64,000 nucleotides of DNA from JALYUM01 sp036688685 (GCF_036688685.1 NZ_JAQQPS010000016.1:100763-164762); one strand, 5' to 3'. Positions 24,558 through 33,633 are shown, counted from the stretch's first letter. Translations and numbers: made by a program. The notes: generated from the letters alone by a model not told the origin.

Positions 24558-25319
24558 TCAAACCAGCCGCATCGGGATGCCACGCTCGGCCATGAAGCGC
24601 TTCGCTTCACCGACCGTATGCTGGCCGTAATGGAAAATGCTGGCGGCCAGGACCGCGTCCGCGTGCCCTTCCAGAATGCCATTGGCCAGGTCTTCCAGGC
24701 TACCCACGCCACCCGACGCGATGACGGAAATGCCCACCGCATCCGACACGGCGCGCGTCAGGCCGAGATCAAAACCGGATTTGGTACCGTCGCGGTCCAT
24801 GCTGGTCAACAGCAGTTCGCCCGCGCCGAGCTGCTCCATCTTGATTGCCCACTCGACCGCATCGAGACCGGTGGCATTCCGGCCGCCATGGGTAAACACT
24901 TCCCACTTGCCGGGGGCGACCTGCTTGGCGTCGATCGCGACGACGATGCATTGGGCGCCGTGTTTTTGCGAAGCGTCGTACACCAGCTGCGGGTTGACCA
25001 CAGCCGAGGTATTCATGCTGACCTTGTCGGCGCCGGCATTGAGCAAGCGGCGCACGTCTTCGACCTTGCGCACGCCGCCACCGACGGTGAGCGGAATGAA
25101 CACGGTCGATGCCACCGCTTCAATAATATGCAGGATCAGGTCGCGGTTGTCGGAGGACGCGGTGATGTCGAGGAAGGTGATCTCGTCGGCACCCTGGCCA
25201 TCGTAGCGGCGCGCGATTTCAACCGGGTCGCCGGCGTCGCGCAATTCCGTAAAATTGACGCCCTTGACGACGCGGCCACCGGTCACGTCCAGGCAGGGGA
25301 TGATGCGTTTGGCTAGCAT
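24558..25319 (-). CDS. hisF: Imidazole glycerol phosphate synthase subunit HisF
   Basis: A 253-residue TIM barrel. The cyclase subunit uses ammonia delivered by HisH to make imidazole glycerol phosphate and AICAR. The start Ala-Lys-Arg-Ile-Ile-Pro-Cys-Leu-Asp-Val-Thr-Gly-Gly-Arg-Val-Val-Lys-Gly with the catalytic Asp is typical, as is the phosphate motif Ala-Ser-Gly-Gly-Val-Gly and the second catalytic Asp in Ser-Met-Asp-Arg-Asp-Gly-Thr. It starts 4 bp after hisA. Confidence 0.97.
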   Translation of the reverse strand: MLAKRIIPCLDVTGGRVVKGVNFTELRDAGDPVEIARRYDGQGADEITFLDITASSDNRDLILHIIEAVASTVFIPLTVGGGVRKVEDVRRLLNAGADKVSMNTSAVVNPQLVYDASQKHGAQCIVVAIDAKQVAPGKWEVFTHGGRNATGLDAVEWAIKMEQLGAGELLLTSMDRDGTKSGFDLGLTRAVSDAVGISVIASGGVGSLEDLANGILEGHADAVLAASIFHYGQHTVGEAKRFMAERGIPMRLV

Positions 25320-25323
25320 GGGA

Positions 25324-26097
25324 TCAAGCGCCGCCTTCAGTGAGTTGGTCCGCGCGTTCCTGCGCGGTGGTCAGGTCGAGCGAGCCTTCGTAGATCGAGC
25401 GGCCGCAGATGACGCCTTCGATGCCCTCGTCCTGCACCGCGCACAGGTCTTCGATATCTTTGAGCACGTGCACGCCACCCGACGCGATGATCGGGATGCG
25501 CACCGCTTGCGCCAGTTTTACCGTCGCCTCGATGTTCACGCCGCCCATCATGCCGTCACGGCCGATGTCGGTGTAGACGATCGATTCGACGCCGTAGGCC
25601 TCGAACTTCTTGGCCAGGTCGATCACTTCGTGACCGGACATCTTGCTCCAGCCGTCGGTGGCGACTTTGCCGTCTTTCGCATCCAGGCCGACGATGATGT
25701 GGCCCGGGAAGGCGCCACACGCATCGTGCAGGAAGCCGGGGTTTTTCACCGCTGCGGTACCGACGATGATGTAGCTGATGCCGTCGTCGAGGTAGCGCTC
25801 GATGGTGTCGAGGTCGCGGATGCCGCCGCCGAGCTGCACGGGGATTTCATCGATGCCCATTTCTTCGGCATAGTCCTGCACCACTTTCAGGATGGATTTC
25901 ACGGCCGCTTCGTTCTTTGGCTTGCCGGCAAAGGCACCATTCAGATCGACCAGGTGCAGGCGGCGCGCGCCTTTTTTCAGCCAGTGCAGCGCCATATCGG
26001 CGGGGTCTTCGGAGAACACGGTGGCGAGTTCCATATCGCCCTGTTTCAGGCGAACGCAGTGACCGTCTTTCAGGTCGATGGCGGGGATCAGCAGCAT
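25324..26097 (-). CDS. hisA: ProFAR isomerase HisA
   Basis: A 257-residue TIM barrel that isomerises ProFAR to PRFAR, the fourth step of the pathway. Recognised by Leu-Leu-Ile-Pro-Ala-Ile-Asp-Leu-Lys-Asp-Gly at the start (catalytic Asp), Gln-Leu-Gly-Gly-Gly-Ile-Arg and the second catalytic Asp in Tyr-Thr-Asp-Ile-x-Arg-Asp-Gly. It lies between hisH and hisF, the usual order. Confidence 0.97.
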   Translation of the reverse strand: MLLIPAIDLKDGHCVRLKQGDMELATVFSEDPADMALHWLKKGARRLHLVDLNGAFAGKPKNEAAVKSILKVVQDYAEEMGIDEIPVQLGGGIRDLDTIERYLDDGISYIIVGTAAVKNPGFLHDACGAFPGHIIVGLDAKDGKVATDGWSKMSGHEVIDLAKKFEAYGVESIVYTDIGRDGMMGGVNIEATVKLAQAVRIPIIASGGVHVLKDIEDLCAVQDEGIEGVICGRSIYEGSLDLTTAQERADQLTEGGA

Positions 26098-26129
26098 GGT
26101 GGGTATCGTTTAGTTAGGTAAAAAAAAGC

Positions 26130-26771
26130 TCAGGGATTCCAGTGGACGAAATTGTGGTACATGCGTAGTCCGGCATCCGCACTTTTCTCCGGGTGGAACT
26201 GGGTGGCGACGATATTATCGCGCGCCACCGCGCAGCAGAACATGCCACCAAAATCGGTTTCGCCGATGTTATCGGCGGGGTCATCCAGCTGGGCGTAGTA
26301 ACTGTGCACAAAATAAAAATACGCGTCTTCGTCGACGCCTTCCCACAACGGGTGCGCGCGCGTTTGGTGCACGCGATTCCAGCCCATCTGCGGCACCTTG
26401 AAGCGCGAACCGTCCGGCTGCAGTTTGCCGTCCAGTTGAAAGCGTACTACCTTGCCCGGCAACAAGCCGAGACCGGGGGTATTGCCCTCTTCCGAGACAT
26501 CGAACAGCATCTGCTCGCCCACGCATACGCCCATGACGGGACGCGTTTTGGCGGCGCGCAGCAGCGCCTCTTCGACGCCGGAGGCGCGCAGGCTGGCCAT
26601 GCAGTCGCGCATGGCGCCCTGCCCTGGCAGCACAATGCGGTCGGCGTGCTCGATATCGACGACTTCGCCCGAAATCTTGACATCGGCCTCGGGGGCTGCG
26701 GCACGCAATGCTTGCGCTACCGAGCGCAGATTGCCCATGCCGTAATCGACAACGACGATTTTATTGGTCAT
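26130..26771 (-). CDS. hisH: Imidazole glycerol phosphate synthase subunit HisH
   Basis: 213 residues, class I glutamine amidotransferase that feeds ammonia to HisF. The nucleophile Cys83 lies in Gly-Val-Cys-Val-Gly-Glu-Gln, and the His-Pro-Glu-Lys-Ser segment near the C-terminus carries the catalytic His and Glu. The family start Val-Val-Asp-Tyr-Gly-Met-Gly-Asn-Leu places the ATG at 26771, 7 bp after hisB; the longer open frame upstream is not conserved. Confidence 0.96.
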   Translation of the reverse strand: MTNKIVVVDYGMGNLRSVAQALRAAAPEADVKISGEVVDIEHADRIVLPGQGAMRDCMASLRASGVEEALLRAAKTRPVMGVCVGEQMLFDVSEEGNTPGLGLLPGKVVRFQLDGKLQPDGSRFKVPQMGWNRVHQTRAHPLWEGVDEDAYFYFVHSYYAQLDDPADNIGETDFGGMFCCAVARDNIVATQFHPEKSADAGLRMYHNFVHWNP

Positions 26772-26778
26772 GGCAATC

Positions 26779-27369
26779 CTACAGCGAGCCTTTGGTCGAA
26801 GGAATCGTGCCGGCAGCGCGCTCGTCGAGCTCGGATGCCATGCGCAGCGCGCGGCCGAACGCTTTAAACACGGTCTCGCACTGGTGGTGTGCATTCACGC
26901 CGCGCAGATTATCGATGTGCAGCGTGACCAGGGCGTGATTCACGAAACCGCGGAAGAATTCGCCGGCCAAATCTACATCGAACTGGCCGATCATGGCGCG
27001 CGTCCACGGAATGTGCATTTCCAGGCCCGGGCGGCCCGAATAATCGATGACCACGCGCGACAGCGCTTCGTCCAGCGGCACATAGGCGTGGCCATAGCGG
27101 CGGATACCCTTGCGGTCGCCAATGGCTTTGGCCACGGCCATGCCCAGCGTGATGCCCGTGTCTTCCACCGTGTGGTGCGCATCGATGTGCAGGTCGCCGA
27201 CGGCTTCCACTTCCAGGTCGAACAGGCCATGGCGGGCGATCTGGTCGAGCATGTGGTCGAGGAAGGGCACGCCGGTGTTCAGCTTCTGCTTGCCGGTGCC
27301 GTCCAGGTTGATGGCGACGCGAATCTGCGTCTCGTTGGTGTTACGGATAATCTCTGCGGTGCGGTTCAT
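26779..27369 (-). CDS. hisB: Imidazoleglycerol-phosphate dehydratase
   Basis: A 196-residue monofunctional HisB (no phosphatase domain), which dehydrates imidazole glycerol phosphate. The paired metal motifs Asp-His-His-Thr-Val-Glu-Asp and Asp-His-Met-Leu-Asp, and the later His-His-Gln-Cys-Glu, are visible. Histidinol phosphatase must be encoded elsewhere. It begins 15 bp after hisC. Confidence 0.97.
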   Translation of the reverse strand: MNRTAEIIRNTNETQIRVAINLDGTGKQKLNTGVPFLDHMLDQIARHGLFDLEVEAVGDLHIDAHHTVEDTGITLGMAVAKAIGDRKGIRRYGHAYVPLDEALSRVVIDYSGRPGLEMHIPWTRAMIGQFDVDLAGEFFRGFVNHALVTLHIDNLRGVNAHHQCETVFKAFGRALRMASELDERAAGTIPSTKGSL

Positions 27370-27384
27370 GGAAAGGTGCTCGGG

Positions 27385-28470
27385 CTAGACGGACGCTGTG
27401 AGGATGTTCAGGAAAACGGCATTTTCTTGCGGGGTACTGACGGTGACACGAATGCAATTGGCCAGTAATGGATGCATTTTACTCAAATTTTTGATCAAGA
27501 CCTTCTCGGCCACCATCGCGGCCACCACTTTATCTGCGTCAAGCACGCGCAGCAGCAGGAAATTGGCCGCGGACGGGAACACTTCCACCCCCTTCAACTG
27601 GCCCAACGCGGCGACCATATTGGTCCGCTCGGCGTTGATGGCAGCTGCCTGTTCGTTGAGCACGTCGATATGGTCGAGCGCGAATTCGGCCGCGACCTGG
27701 GTCAGAATGTTCACGTTGTAGGGCGGGCGCACCTTCTCGAACTGCGCCAGCAGCTGCGGGTGCGCTGACATGTACCCGAGGCGGATGCCGGCCAGGCCCA
27801 GTTTCGACAGCGTGCGCATGACCACCAGATTCCGGTGCTGCGGCAGGCGTTCCATGAAGCTGGTGCGCGCAAACGGTTCGTAGGCCTCGTCGACCACGGC
27901 GATACCCGTGTCGCCCAGCGCCTCGATGATGGCATTGATGTCGTCGGCGTCGTACAGGTTGCCGGTCGGGTTGTTCGGGTAGGCAATGAAAACCAGCTTC
28001 GGCTGGTGTTCCTTGATGGCGGCGAGCATGGCTGGCAGGTCCAGCGTGAAGTCCGCCTTGAGCGGCACGCCAATAAAATCCATGCCGGCGAACTGCGCCG
28101 AACGCGCGTACATGACGAAGGCCGGAACCGGTGCCAGCACGACGGCGCGCTCGCCCTGGCGCGCGGTGGCCACGGCGACGATCGAAATCAATTCATCCGA
28201 GCCGTTGCCCAGGCTGAGGTCGTAGCCGGCCGGGATGCCTTGCGTAGCGCACAGCTTTTCCTTGAGCGTGGCGTAGGTCGGCACCGGGTAGCGGTTCAGC
28301 ACTGCATTGGCCAGGCGCTCGGCCAGTTCCCCGCGCAGCGGCTCCGGCAGCTCGTACGGGTTTTCCATCGAATCGAGCTTGATGAACCCGCTGGCGTCGG
28401 CCACATGGTAGCCGCCAATGGCGCGCACGTCGGCGCGGATGGTGTTGGCGATCAGGGTATCGATTGTCAT
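27385..28470 (-). CDS. hisC: Histidinol-phosphate aminotransferase
   Basis: 361 residues, PLP-dependent fold type I aminotransferase that makes histidinol phosphate from imidazole acetol phosphate. Visible: Asn-Pro-Tyr near the start, Gly-Asn-Gly-Ser-Asp-Glu, Tyr-Pro-Asn-Asn-Pro-Thr-Gly, Val-Val-Asp-Glu-Ala-Tyr, and the PLP lysine in Leu-Ser-Lys-Leu-Gly-Leu-Ala-Gly. ATG 28470 overlaps the stop of the methyltransferase gene by 4 bp (ATGA), so its translation is probably coupled to that gene. Confidence 0.96.
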   Translation of the reverse strand: MTIDTLIANTIRADVRAIGGYHVADASGFIKLDSMENPYELPEPLRGELAERLANAVLNRYPVPTYATLKEKLCATQGIPAGYDLSLGNGSDELISIVAVATARQGERAVVLAPVPAFVMYARSAQFAGMDFIGVPLKADFTLDLPAMLAAIKEHQPKLVFIAYPNNPTGNLYDADDINAIIEALGDTGIAVVDEAYEPFARTSFMERLPQHRNLVVMRTLSKLGLAGIRLGYMSAHPQLLAQFEKVRPPYNVNILTQVAAEFALDHIDVLNEQAAAINAERTNMVAALGQLKGVEVFPSAANFLLLRVLDADKVVAAMVAEKVLIKNLSKMHPLLANCIRVTVSTPQENAVFLNILTASV

Positions 28471-29303
28471 GCTTCTTTTTCCTCGGCAGATTGGTGAGCA
28501 GCCCGGGCTGCGGCCTTGCGTTTTTTGACGGTGGCGATGGTCGGCGCCGGTTCTGGCCCGATGAGCCGTTCGTTGATGATGGCGCAGTAATCGGGGTTCA
28601 GCTCGAAGCCAGTGAAATTGCGCCCGCAGCGTTGCGCCGCCAGCGCAGTGGTGCCGCTGCCCATGAACAGGTCGAGCACCACGCCGCCCGGCGGGCACGA
28701 TGCCTTCACCATGCGTTCGATGATTTCCAGCGGCTTCTGGGTGGGATGCTCGGCGCGCTCGGGATGCTCCTTGTGCAGCCGCGAGACGCTCCAGACATCC
28801 TTCGGGTTGTAGCCGATTTCCAGCCACTTGGCGCCGACAAAAATCGAGCGCGAGCGGGCCTTCTTGGTGGCGGCGTCGTAAGGAATGCGTACCGCGTCGA
28901 GGTCGAAATAATAATCCTTGCGCCTGGCGAAAAAGCCGATGGTGTCGTGCACCGACGAGAAGCTGCGCACGCTGCCGCCCATCGACGGCACGCGCCGGTC
29001 CCAGATGATCTCGTTCATCATCGTCAGGCGCTTCTTTAACATCACGAAAATCTCGGGCGCAAACCGCCACGTGAGAAAAATATACAGGCTGCCGTTGGCC
29101 TTGAGCTTCGGAATGGCCGCATCGATCCACTGCTCGGTCCAGGCGAGGTAGGCTTCGACGCTTTGCTGGTCGGAGCCATTACCGTAGTCTTTACCGAGGT
29201 TGTAGGGCGGGTCGGTCAAAATCAGGTCGATGGCGCCATCCGGGATGCGCGCCAAACCGGTGAGCGCATCTTCGCAAAAGACCTGGTTGACCCAGGATTT
29301 CAT
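28467..29303 (-). CDS. Orphan DNA methyltransferase (amino-methylating, beta class) inside the his cluster
   Basis: A 278-residue site-specific DNA methyltransferase that would transfer methyl from AdoMet to N6 of adenine or N4 of cytosine. The catalytic Asp-Pro-Pro-Tyr lies at 31-34 and the AdoMet motif Phe-Met-Gly-Ser-Gly-Thr-Thr at about 213-219, so motif IV precedes motif I as in the beta class (CcrM, YhdJ, HinfI types). Pro-Thr-Gln-Lys-Pro near 190 is also typical. The C-terminal 35 residues are Lys/Ala/Glu rich. No restriction endonuclease is adjacent. It overlaps hisD upstream and hisC downstream by 4 bp each, so it is a full member of the operon. The target site cannot be read from sequence. 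Confidence 0.93.
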   Translation of the reverse strand: MKSWVNQVFCEDALTGLARIPDGAIDLILTDPPYNLGKDYGNGSDQQSVEAYLAWTEQWIDAAIPKLKANGSLYIFLTWRFAPEIFVMLKKRLTMMNEIIWDRRVPSMGGSVRSFSSVHDTIGFFARRKDYYFDLDAVRIPYDAATKKARSRSIFVGAKWLEIGYNPKDVWSVSRLHKEHPERAEHPTQKPLEIIERMVKASCPPGGVVLDLFMGSGTTALAAQRCGRNFTGFELNPDYCAIINERLIGPEPAPTIATVKKRKAAARAAHQSAEEKEA

Positions 29304-30640
29304 GGCGTTCGCAAGGGTGAGCGTTGAAGCGGCACTGAATCGAGGCGCAGCTCGGCGCTGCGCGCGTGCGCCTGCAAGCCCTCGCCGTAGGCCAGTTCGG
29401 CCGCGACTTTACCGAGCGTTTGCGCACCGGCAGCAGACACTTCGATCATCGACGAGCGCTTCTGGAAATCGTACACGCCCAGCGGCGACGAGAAACGCGC
29501 CGTGCGCGAGGTCGGCAGCACGTGGTTCGGGCCGCAGCAGTAATCGCCCAGCGACTCGGACGAGAAGCGGCCCAGGAACATGGCGCCGGCATGGCGGATT
29601 TGATCGGCCCACTGGCGCGGCTCGACTGCCGAGATTTCCAGGTGCTCGGCTGCGATGTCGCTGGCGATCTCGCACGCCTCTTCCATGCTGCGCACCTTGA
29701 TCAAGGCGCCGCGGTCGCTCATCGAGGTGGTGATGGTTTCAGAGCGCGGCATCGTCGGCAGCAGCTTGTGGATGCTCGCTTCCACCCTGGCGATGTAGTC
29801 GGCGTCCGGGCACAGCAAAATGGCTTGCGCCAGCTCGTCGTGCTCGGCCTGCGAGAACAGGTCCATCGCGACCCAGTCCGGGTCGGTGCTGCCGTCGCAC
29901 AGCACCAGGATTTCGGACGGACCGGCGATCATGTCGATGCCGACGGTGCCGAACACGCGGCGCTTGGCGGCAGCCACATACGCATTGCCCGGGCCGACGA
30001 TCTTGTCGACCGCCTGAATGGTCTCGGTGCCATAAGCGAGCGCACCGACAGCCTGCGCGCCGCCGATGGTGATCACGCGCGTGACGCCGGCAATGGCAGC
30101 GGCGGCCAGCACCATCTGGTTTTTGACGCCGTCCGGGGTCGGCACCACCATGATGATTTCCTTGACGCCGGCCACGTGGGCGGGAATCGCGTTCATCAGC
30201 ACGGACGACGGATACGCCGCTTTACCGCCCGGGACGTAGATGCCGACGCGGTCCAGTGCATTGACGCGCTGGCCCAGCACCGTGCCGTCAGCTTCGGTGT
30301 AACTAAAACCGTTCAGTTCCTGCTTCTGGCGCGTATGAAACACGCGGATGCGGTCGGCGGCGGTGTGCAGGGCCGCGCGCTGCGCTTCCGGCAAGCCATC
30401 AAGCGCTGCCTGCAATTCGGCCTGGCCGATCTCCAGTTGCGCCATCGCCGTCACGCTGACGCGGTCGAAACGGTTGGTGTATTCGATCACGGCAGCGTCG
30501 CCGCGACTTTTTACGTCGGCCAGGATGGTGGTCACCGCATGCTCGATGGCGTCGTCCGTGGCGCTTTCGAACGCCAGCAGGGTATGCAGGCGCTCGTTAA
30601 AATCGGCGGCGGTGGAATCGAGGTGGCGGATCTGGATCAT
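29300..30640 (-). CDS. hisD: Histidinol dehydrogenase
   Basis: 446 residues, zinc enzyme that oxidises histidinol to histidine in two NAD steps. The signature Gly-Pro-Gly-Asn-Ala-Tyr-Val-Ala-Ala-Ala-Lys and the Ala-Gly-Pro-Ser-Glu motif are present, as are His residues of the metal site (Gln-Ala-Glu-His-Asp-Glu and Glu-His-Leu-Glu). I used ATG 30640, which starts 5 bp after the hisG stop. An in-frame TTG at 30670 would overlap hisG by 26 bp and is less likely. The stop overlaps the methyltransferase start. Confidence 0.96.
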   Translation of the reverse strand: MIQIRHLDSTAADFNERLHTLLAFESATDDAIEHAVTTILADVKSRGDAAVIEYTNRFDRVSVTAMAQLEIGQAELQAALDGLPEAQRAALHTAADRIRVFHTRQKQELNGFSYTEADGTVLGQRVNALDRVGIYVPGGKAAYPSSVLMNAIPAHVAGVKEIIMVVPTPDGVKNQMVLAAAAIAGVTRVITIGGAQAVGALAYGTETIQAVDKIVGPGNAYVAAAKRRVFGTVGIDMIAGPSEILVLCDGSTDPDWVAMDLFSQAEHDELAQAILLCPDADYIARVEASIHKLLPTMPRSETITTSMSDRGALIKVRSMEEACEIASDIAAEHLEISAVEPRQWADQIRHAGAMFLGRFSSESLGDYCCGPNHVLPTSRTARFSSPLGVYDFQKRSSMIEVSAAGAQTLGKVAAELAYGEGLQAHARSAELRLDSVPLQRSPLRTP

Positions 30641-30644
30641 AGTT

Positions 30645-31325
30645 TTAAGCTTTTTTAGAGGCGCGTTCAAACGCGTCGAGAATCGGTTGCAAGCGCGCGC
30701 GCTTGAGTTTCAATGCAGCCTGGTTGACGACGAGGCGGGACGAGATGTCCATGATCTTCTCGACTTCGACCAGGTTATTGGCCCGCAGCGTGCCGCCGGT
30801 GGAGACCACGTCGACGATTGCGTCGGACAGGCCGACCAGCGGCGCCAGTTCCATCGAGCCATACAGTTTAATGAGGTCGACGTGCACGCCCTTGCTGGCA
30901 AAGTGCTGGCGCGCGGTGTTAACGAATTTGGTGGCCACGCGCAGGCGCGCGCCCTGGCGCACGGCGGTCTCGTAGTCGAAACCGGCGTGCACGGCCACCG
31001 ACATGCGGCATTCGGCGATGTGCAGGTCGATCGGCTGGTACAGGCCTTCGCCGCCATGCTCGAGCAGCACGTCCTTGCCGGCCACGCCGAAATCGGCGGC
31101 GCCATGCTGGACGTAGGTCGGCACATCGGAAGCGCGCACAATCAGTACGCGCACGCCCGGGTCGTTGGTGTCCAGGATCAGCTTGCGCGAGGTTTCCGGG
31201 TCTTCGGTCACGATGATACCCGCCGCTTCGAGCAGCGGCAGCGTGTCTTCAAAAATGCGGCCTTTCGACAGGGCCAGAATCAACTGGCCAGGGTCGCGAT
31301 CGTTGTTGCTACTTCGATTGTCCAT
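30645..31325 (-). CDS. hisG: ATP phosphoribosyltransferase, short form
   Basis: 226 residues. It joins ATP and PRPP in the first committed step of histidine synthesis. It has the catalytic periplasmic-binding-like fold (Leu-Ala-Leu-Ser-Lys-Gly-Arg at about 17-23, Asp-Val-Val-Ser-Thr-Gly-Gly-Thr for PRPP) but lacks the C-terminal regulatory domain of the long form. Short HisG normally needs HisZ for activity and histidine feedback; no hisZ is in this window. It follows murA by 7 bp, so the his genes may be read from promoters upstream of murA. Confidence 0.96.
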   Translation of the reverse strand: MDNRSSNNDRDPGQLILALSKGRIFEDTLPLLEAAGIIVTEDPETSRKLILDTNDPGVRVLIVRASDVPTYVQHGAADFGVAGKDVLLEHGGEGLYQPIDLHIAECRMSVAVHAGFDYETAVRQGARLRVATKFVNTARQHFASKGVHVDLIKLYGSMELAPLVGLSDAIVDVVSTGGTLRANNLVEVEKIMDISSRLVVNQAALKLKRARLQPILDAFERASKKA

Positions 31326-31332
31326 GCTTCCT

Positions 31333-32592
31333 TTAATCCTTGTCGCTGATCCGCACCACGTCCGCGCCCACGGCCGACAGTTTGACTTCCATGCGGTCGT
31401 AACCGCGGTCGAGGTGATAAATGCGGTCGATGATGGTGATGCCTTCGGCGGCCATGCCGGCGATGACCAGCGAAGCCGAAGCGCGCAGGTCGGTGGCCAT
31501 GACGGGCGCGCCGATCAGGCGGTCGACACCCTTGATGAAGGCGTTATTACCCTCGGTCTGGATGTTGGCGCCCAGGCGGTTCATTTCCTGCACGTGCATG
31601 AAGCGGTTTTCGAAAATGGTTTCGGTCACGCGGCTCGGGCCATCGGCGATGGTGTTCACGGCCATGAACTGGGCCTGCATGTCGGTCGGGAAGCCCGGAT
31701 ACTCGGTGGTACGGAAGGTTACCGGTTTCGGGCGGCCATCCATGCGCGCGCGGATCGTGTTGTGGCCCACGGTCAGCTGCAAGCCCACTTCGCGCAGTTT
31801 GTCGAGCGCGACGTCCATGATGTCGGTGCGGGTGTTGAGTAACTGGATCTCGCCGCCGGTGGCCGCCACCGCGCACAGGAAGGTGGCCGCTTCGATGCGG
31901 TCGGAGATAACTGCGTGCTGCGCGCCGTGCAAGGCTGGCACGCCCTGGATTACCAGGCGGTCGGTGCCGATGCCTTCGATCTTCGCGCCCATCTTCACCA
32001 GCAGGTTGGCAAGGTCCGTCACTTCCGGCTCGCGCGCGGCGTTCTCCAGAATCGTCTCGCCTTCGGCCAGGGTCGCCGCCATCAGCAGGTTCTCGGTGCC
32101 GGTGACGGTGATCATGTCGGTGACGATGCGCGCGCCTTTTAATCTTGCGCACCTGGCGTAGATGTAGCCGCCTTCAATGGTGATGTCGGCGCCGAGCGCG
32201 CGCAAGCCCATGATGTGCTGGTCGACCGGACGCGAACCGATGGCGCAGCCGCCTGGCAGCGACACCTTGGCTTCGCCGAAGCGCGCCAGCAGGGGCCCGA
32301 GTACCAGGATCGACGCGCGCATGGTTTTGACCAGCTCATAAGGCGCTTCGAGCGTATCGATCTTGCTGCCGTTGAGGATGACCTTGTCGCCATCGCGCTG
32401 GACCGTCAGGCCGGTCTGGGCGAGAATTTTGAGGATGGTCTTGACGTCATGCAGGCCCGGCACGTTGGACAGTTCCAGGTCGCCAGCCGTGAGCAGGCCT
32501 GCGCACAAAATCGGCAGCGCGGCATTCTTGGCGCCGGAGATGGCGATGTCGCCGTTCAGGCGTTTGCCGCCCGTGATTCGCAACTGGTCCAT
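31333..32592 (-). CDS. murA: UDP-N-acetylglucosamine 1-carboxyvinyltransferase
   Basis: 419 residues, first committed enzyme of peptidoglycan synthesis, adding enolpyruvate to UDP-GlcNAc; target of fosfomycin. The active-site Cys116 lies in Pro-Gly-Gly-Cys-Ala-Ile-Gly, with Lys22 in Gly-Ala-Lys-Asn-Ala. Cys at this position means the usual fosfomycin-binding residue is kept. It begins 3 bp after ibaG, an arrangement also seen in E. coli. Confidence 0.97.
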   Translation of the reverse strand: MDQLRITGGKRLNGDIAISGAKNAALPILCAGLLTAGDLELSNVPGLHDVKTILKILAQTGLTVQRDGDKVILNGSKIDTLEAPYELVKTMRASILVLGPLLARFGEAKVSLPGGCAIGSRPVDQHIMGLRALGADITIEGGYIYARCARLKGARIVTDMITVTGTENLLMAATLAEGETILENAAREPEVTDLANLLVKMGAKIEGIGTDRLVIQGVPALHGAQHAVISDRIEAATFLCAVAATGGEIQLLNTRTDIMDVALDKLREVGLQLTVGHNTIRARMDGRPKPVTFRTTEYPGFPTDMQAQFMAVNTIADGPSRVTETIFENRFMHVQEMNRLGANIQTEGNNAFIKGVDRLIGAPVMATDLRASASLVIAGMAAEGITIIDRIYHLDRGYDRMEVKLSAVGADVVRISDKD

Positions 32593-32595
32593 GGC

Positions 32596-32832
32596 TTATC
32601 CTTGGTATTCGTCGGGGGTCAGGGTTTTCATCGAGAGCGCGTGAATCTCTTCGCGCATGCGGTCGCCCAGCGCCGCGTAGACGATCTGGTGGCGGGCGAT
32701 CAGGCGCTTGCCGGCAAACGCCGGCGAAACGATCAATGCGGTGAAATGGCGGCCGTCGCCGTCCACTTCGAGGTGGGTGCATTCGAGGCCGGCGGCGAGG
32801 TAGCCGTGGATCAGTTCAGGGGTAGTGTCCAT
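32596..32832 (-). CDS. ibaG: BolA family protein IbaG
   Basis: 78 residues of the BolA fold, acting with monothiol glutaredoxins in iron-sulfur cluster handling. The conserved His in Ala-Arg-His-Gln-Ile-Val-Tyr and the Phe-x-Gly-Lys-x-Leu-Ile segment are visible. ATG 32832 has AAGGAAC just upstream. Its position directly before murA matches the ibaG-murA order of gammaproteobacteria. A partner glutaredoxin, grxD, lies at 54727 in this window. Confidence 0.9.
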   Translation of the reverse strand: MDTTPELIHGYLAAGLECTHLEVDGDGRHFTALIVSPAFAGKRLIARHQIVYAALGDRMREEIHALSMKTLTPDEYQG

Positions 32833-32865
32833 CGTGGTTCCTTCAATTCGTATTGACCGCATAGA

Positions 32866-33633
32866 TTAATGACGCAGATTGTAGCCGCGCTTGAGCAGGT
32901 TGACCGCAATTGTCGCCAGCACCACGAAGAACGCGGACACGATGGCGAGGCTGGTCCACGGCGACACATCGGACTGGCCGAAGAAGCCGTGGCGGAAGCC
33001 GTCGATCATGTAGAAAAACGGGTTCGCGTGCGACACGGCCAGCCAGAACGGCGGCAGCGAGTGGATCGAGTAGAACACGCCGGACAGGAAGGTGGCCGGC
33101 ATGATCAGGAAATTCTGGAACGCGGCCAGCTGGTCGAATTTCTCGGCCCAGATGCCGGCGATGACGCCCATGGTGCCGAGGATGGCGGAACCGAGCAGGG
33201 CGAACACGATGATCCACAGCGGCGCCGCAAAACTCATCTGGGCGAACCAGACGGTAAAGAAAAACACGCCGGCGCCCACCACCAGGCCGCGCACGACCGA
33301 GGCCAGCACATAGGCCCAGATGATTTCCCAGTGCGACAGCGGCGGCAGCAGGATGAACACCAGGTTACCCGTGATTTTCGACTGGATCAGCGACGACGAC
33401 GAGTTGGCGAAGGCATTTTGCAGCACGCTCATCATCACCAGGCCCGGAATCAGGAAGGCCGTGTACGACACGCCCGGATAGACCTCGACCCGGCCTTCGA
33501 GCACATGGCCGAAGATCAGCAGGTACAACATGGCGGTCAGGATCGGCGCGGCGACGGTTTGCGTGGCCACTTTCCAGAAGCGCAGCGTTTCTTTGTAAAA
33601 CAGGGTCTGGAAGCCCACCGAAAAGAATGTCAA
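32866..33633 (-). CDS. ABC-2 type transporter permease (YadH-like)
   Basis: 255 residues with six predicted membrane helices and the ABC-2 signature near the C-terminal part (Asn-Pro-Phe-Phe-Tyr-Met-Ile-Asp-Gly-Phe-Arg). Most similar in layout to YadH of E. coli. It pairs with the ATPase gene upstream, overlapping it by 4 bp, to form an exporter of unknown substrate. The yadGH-ibaG-murA order is common in betaproteobacteria. Confidence 0.9.
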   Translation of the reverse strand: MTFFSVGFQTLFYKETLRFWKVATQTVAAPILTAMLYLLIFGHVLEGRVEVYPGVSYTAFLIPGLVMMSVLQNAFANSSSSLIQSKITGNLVFILLPPLSHWEIIWAYVLASVVRGLVVGAGVFFFTVWFAQMSFAAPLWIIVFALLGSAILGTMGVIAGIWAEKFDQLAAFQNFLIMPATFLSGVFYSIHSLPPFWLAVSHANPFFYMIDGFRHGFFGQSDVSPWTSLAIVSAFFVVLATIAVNLLKRGYNLRH

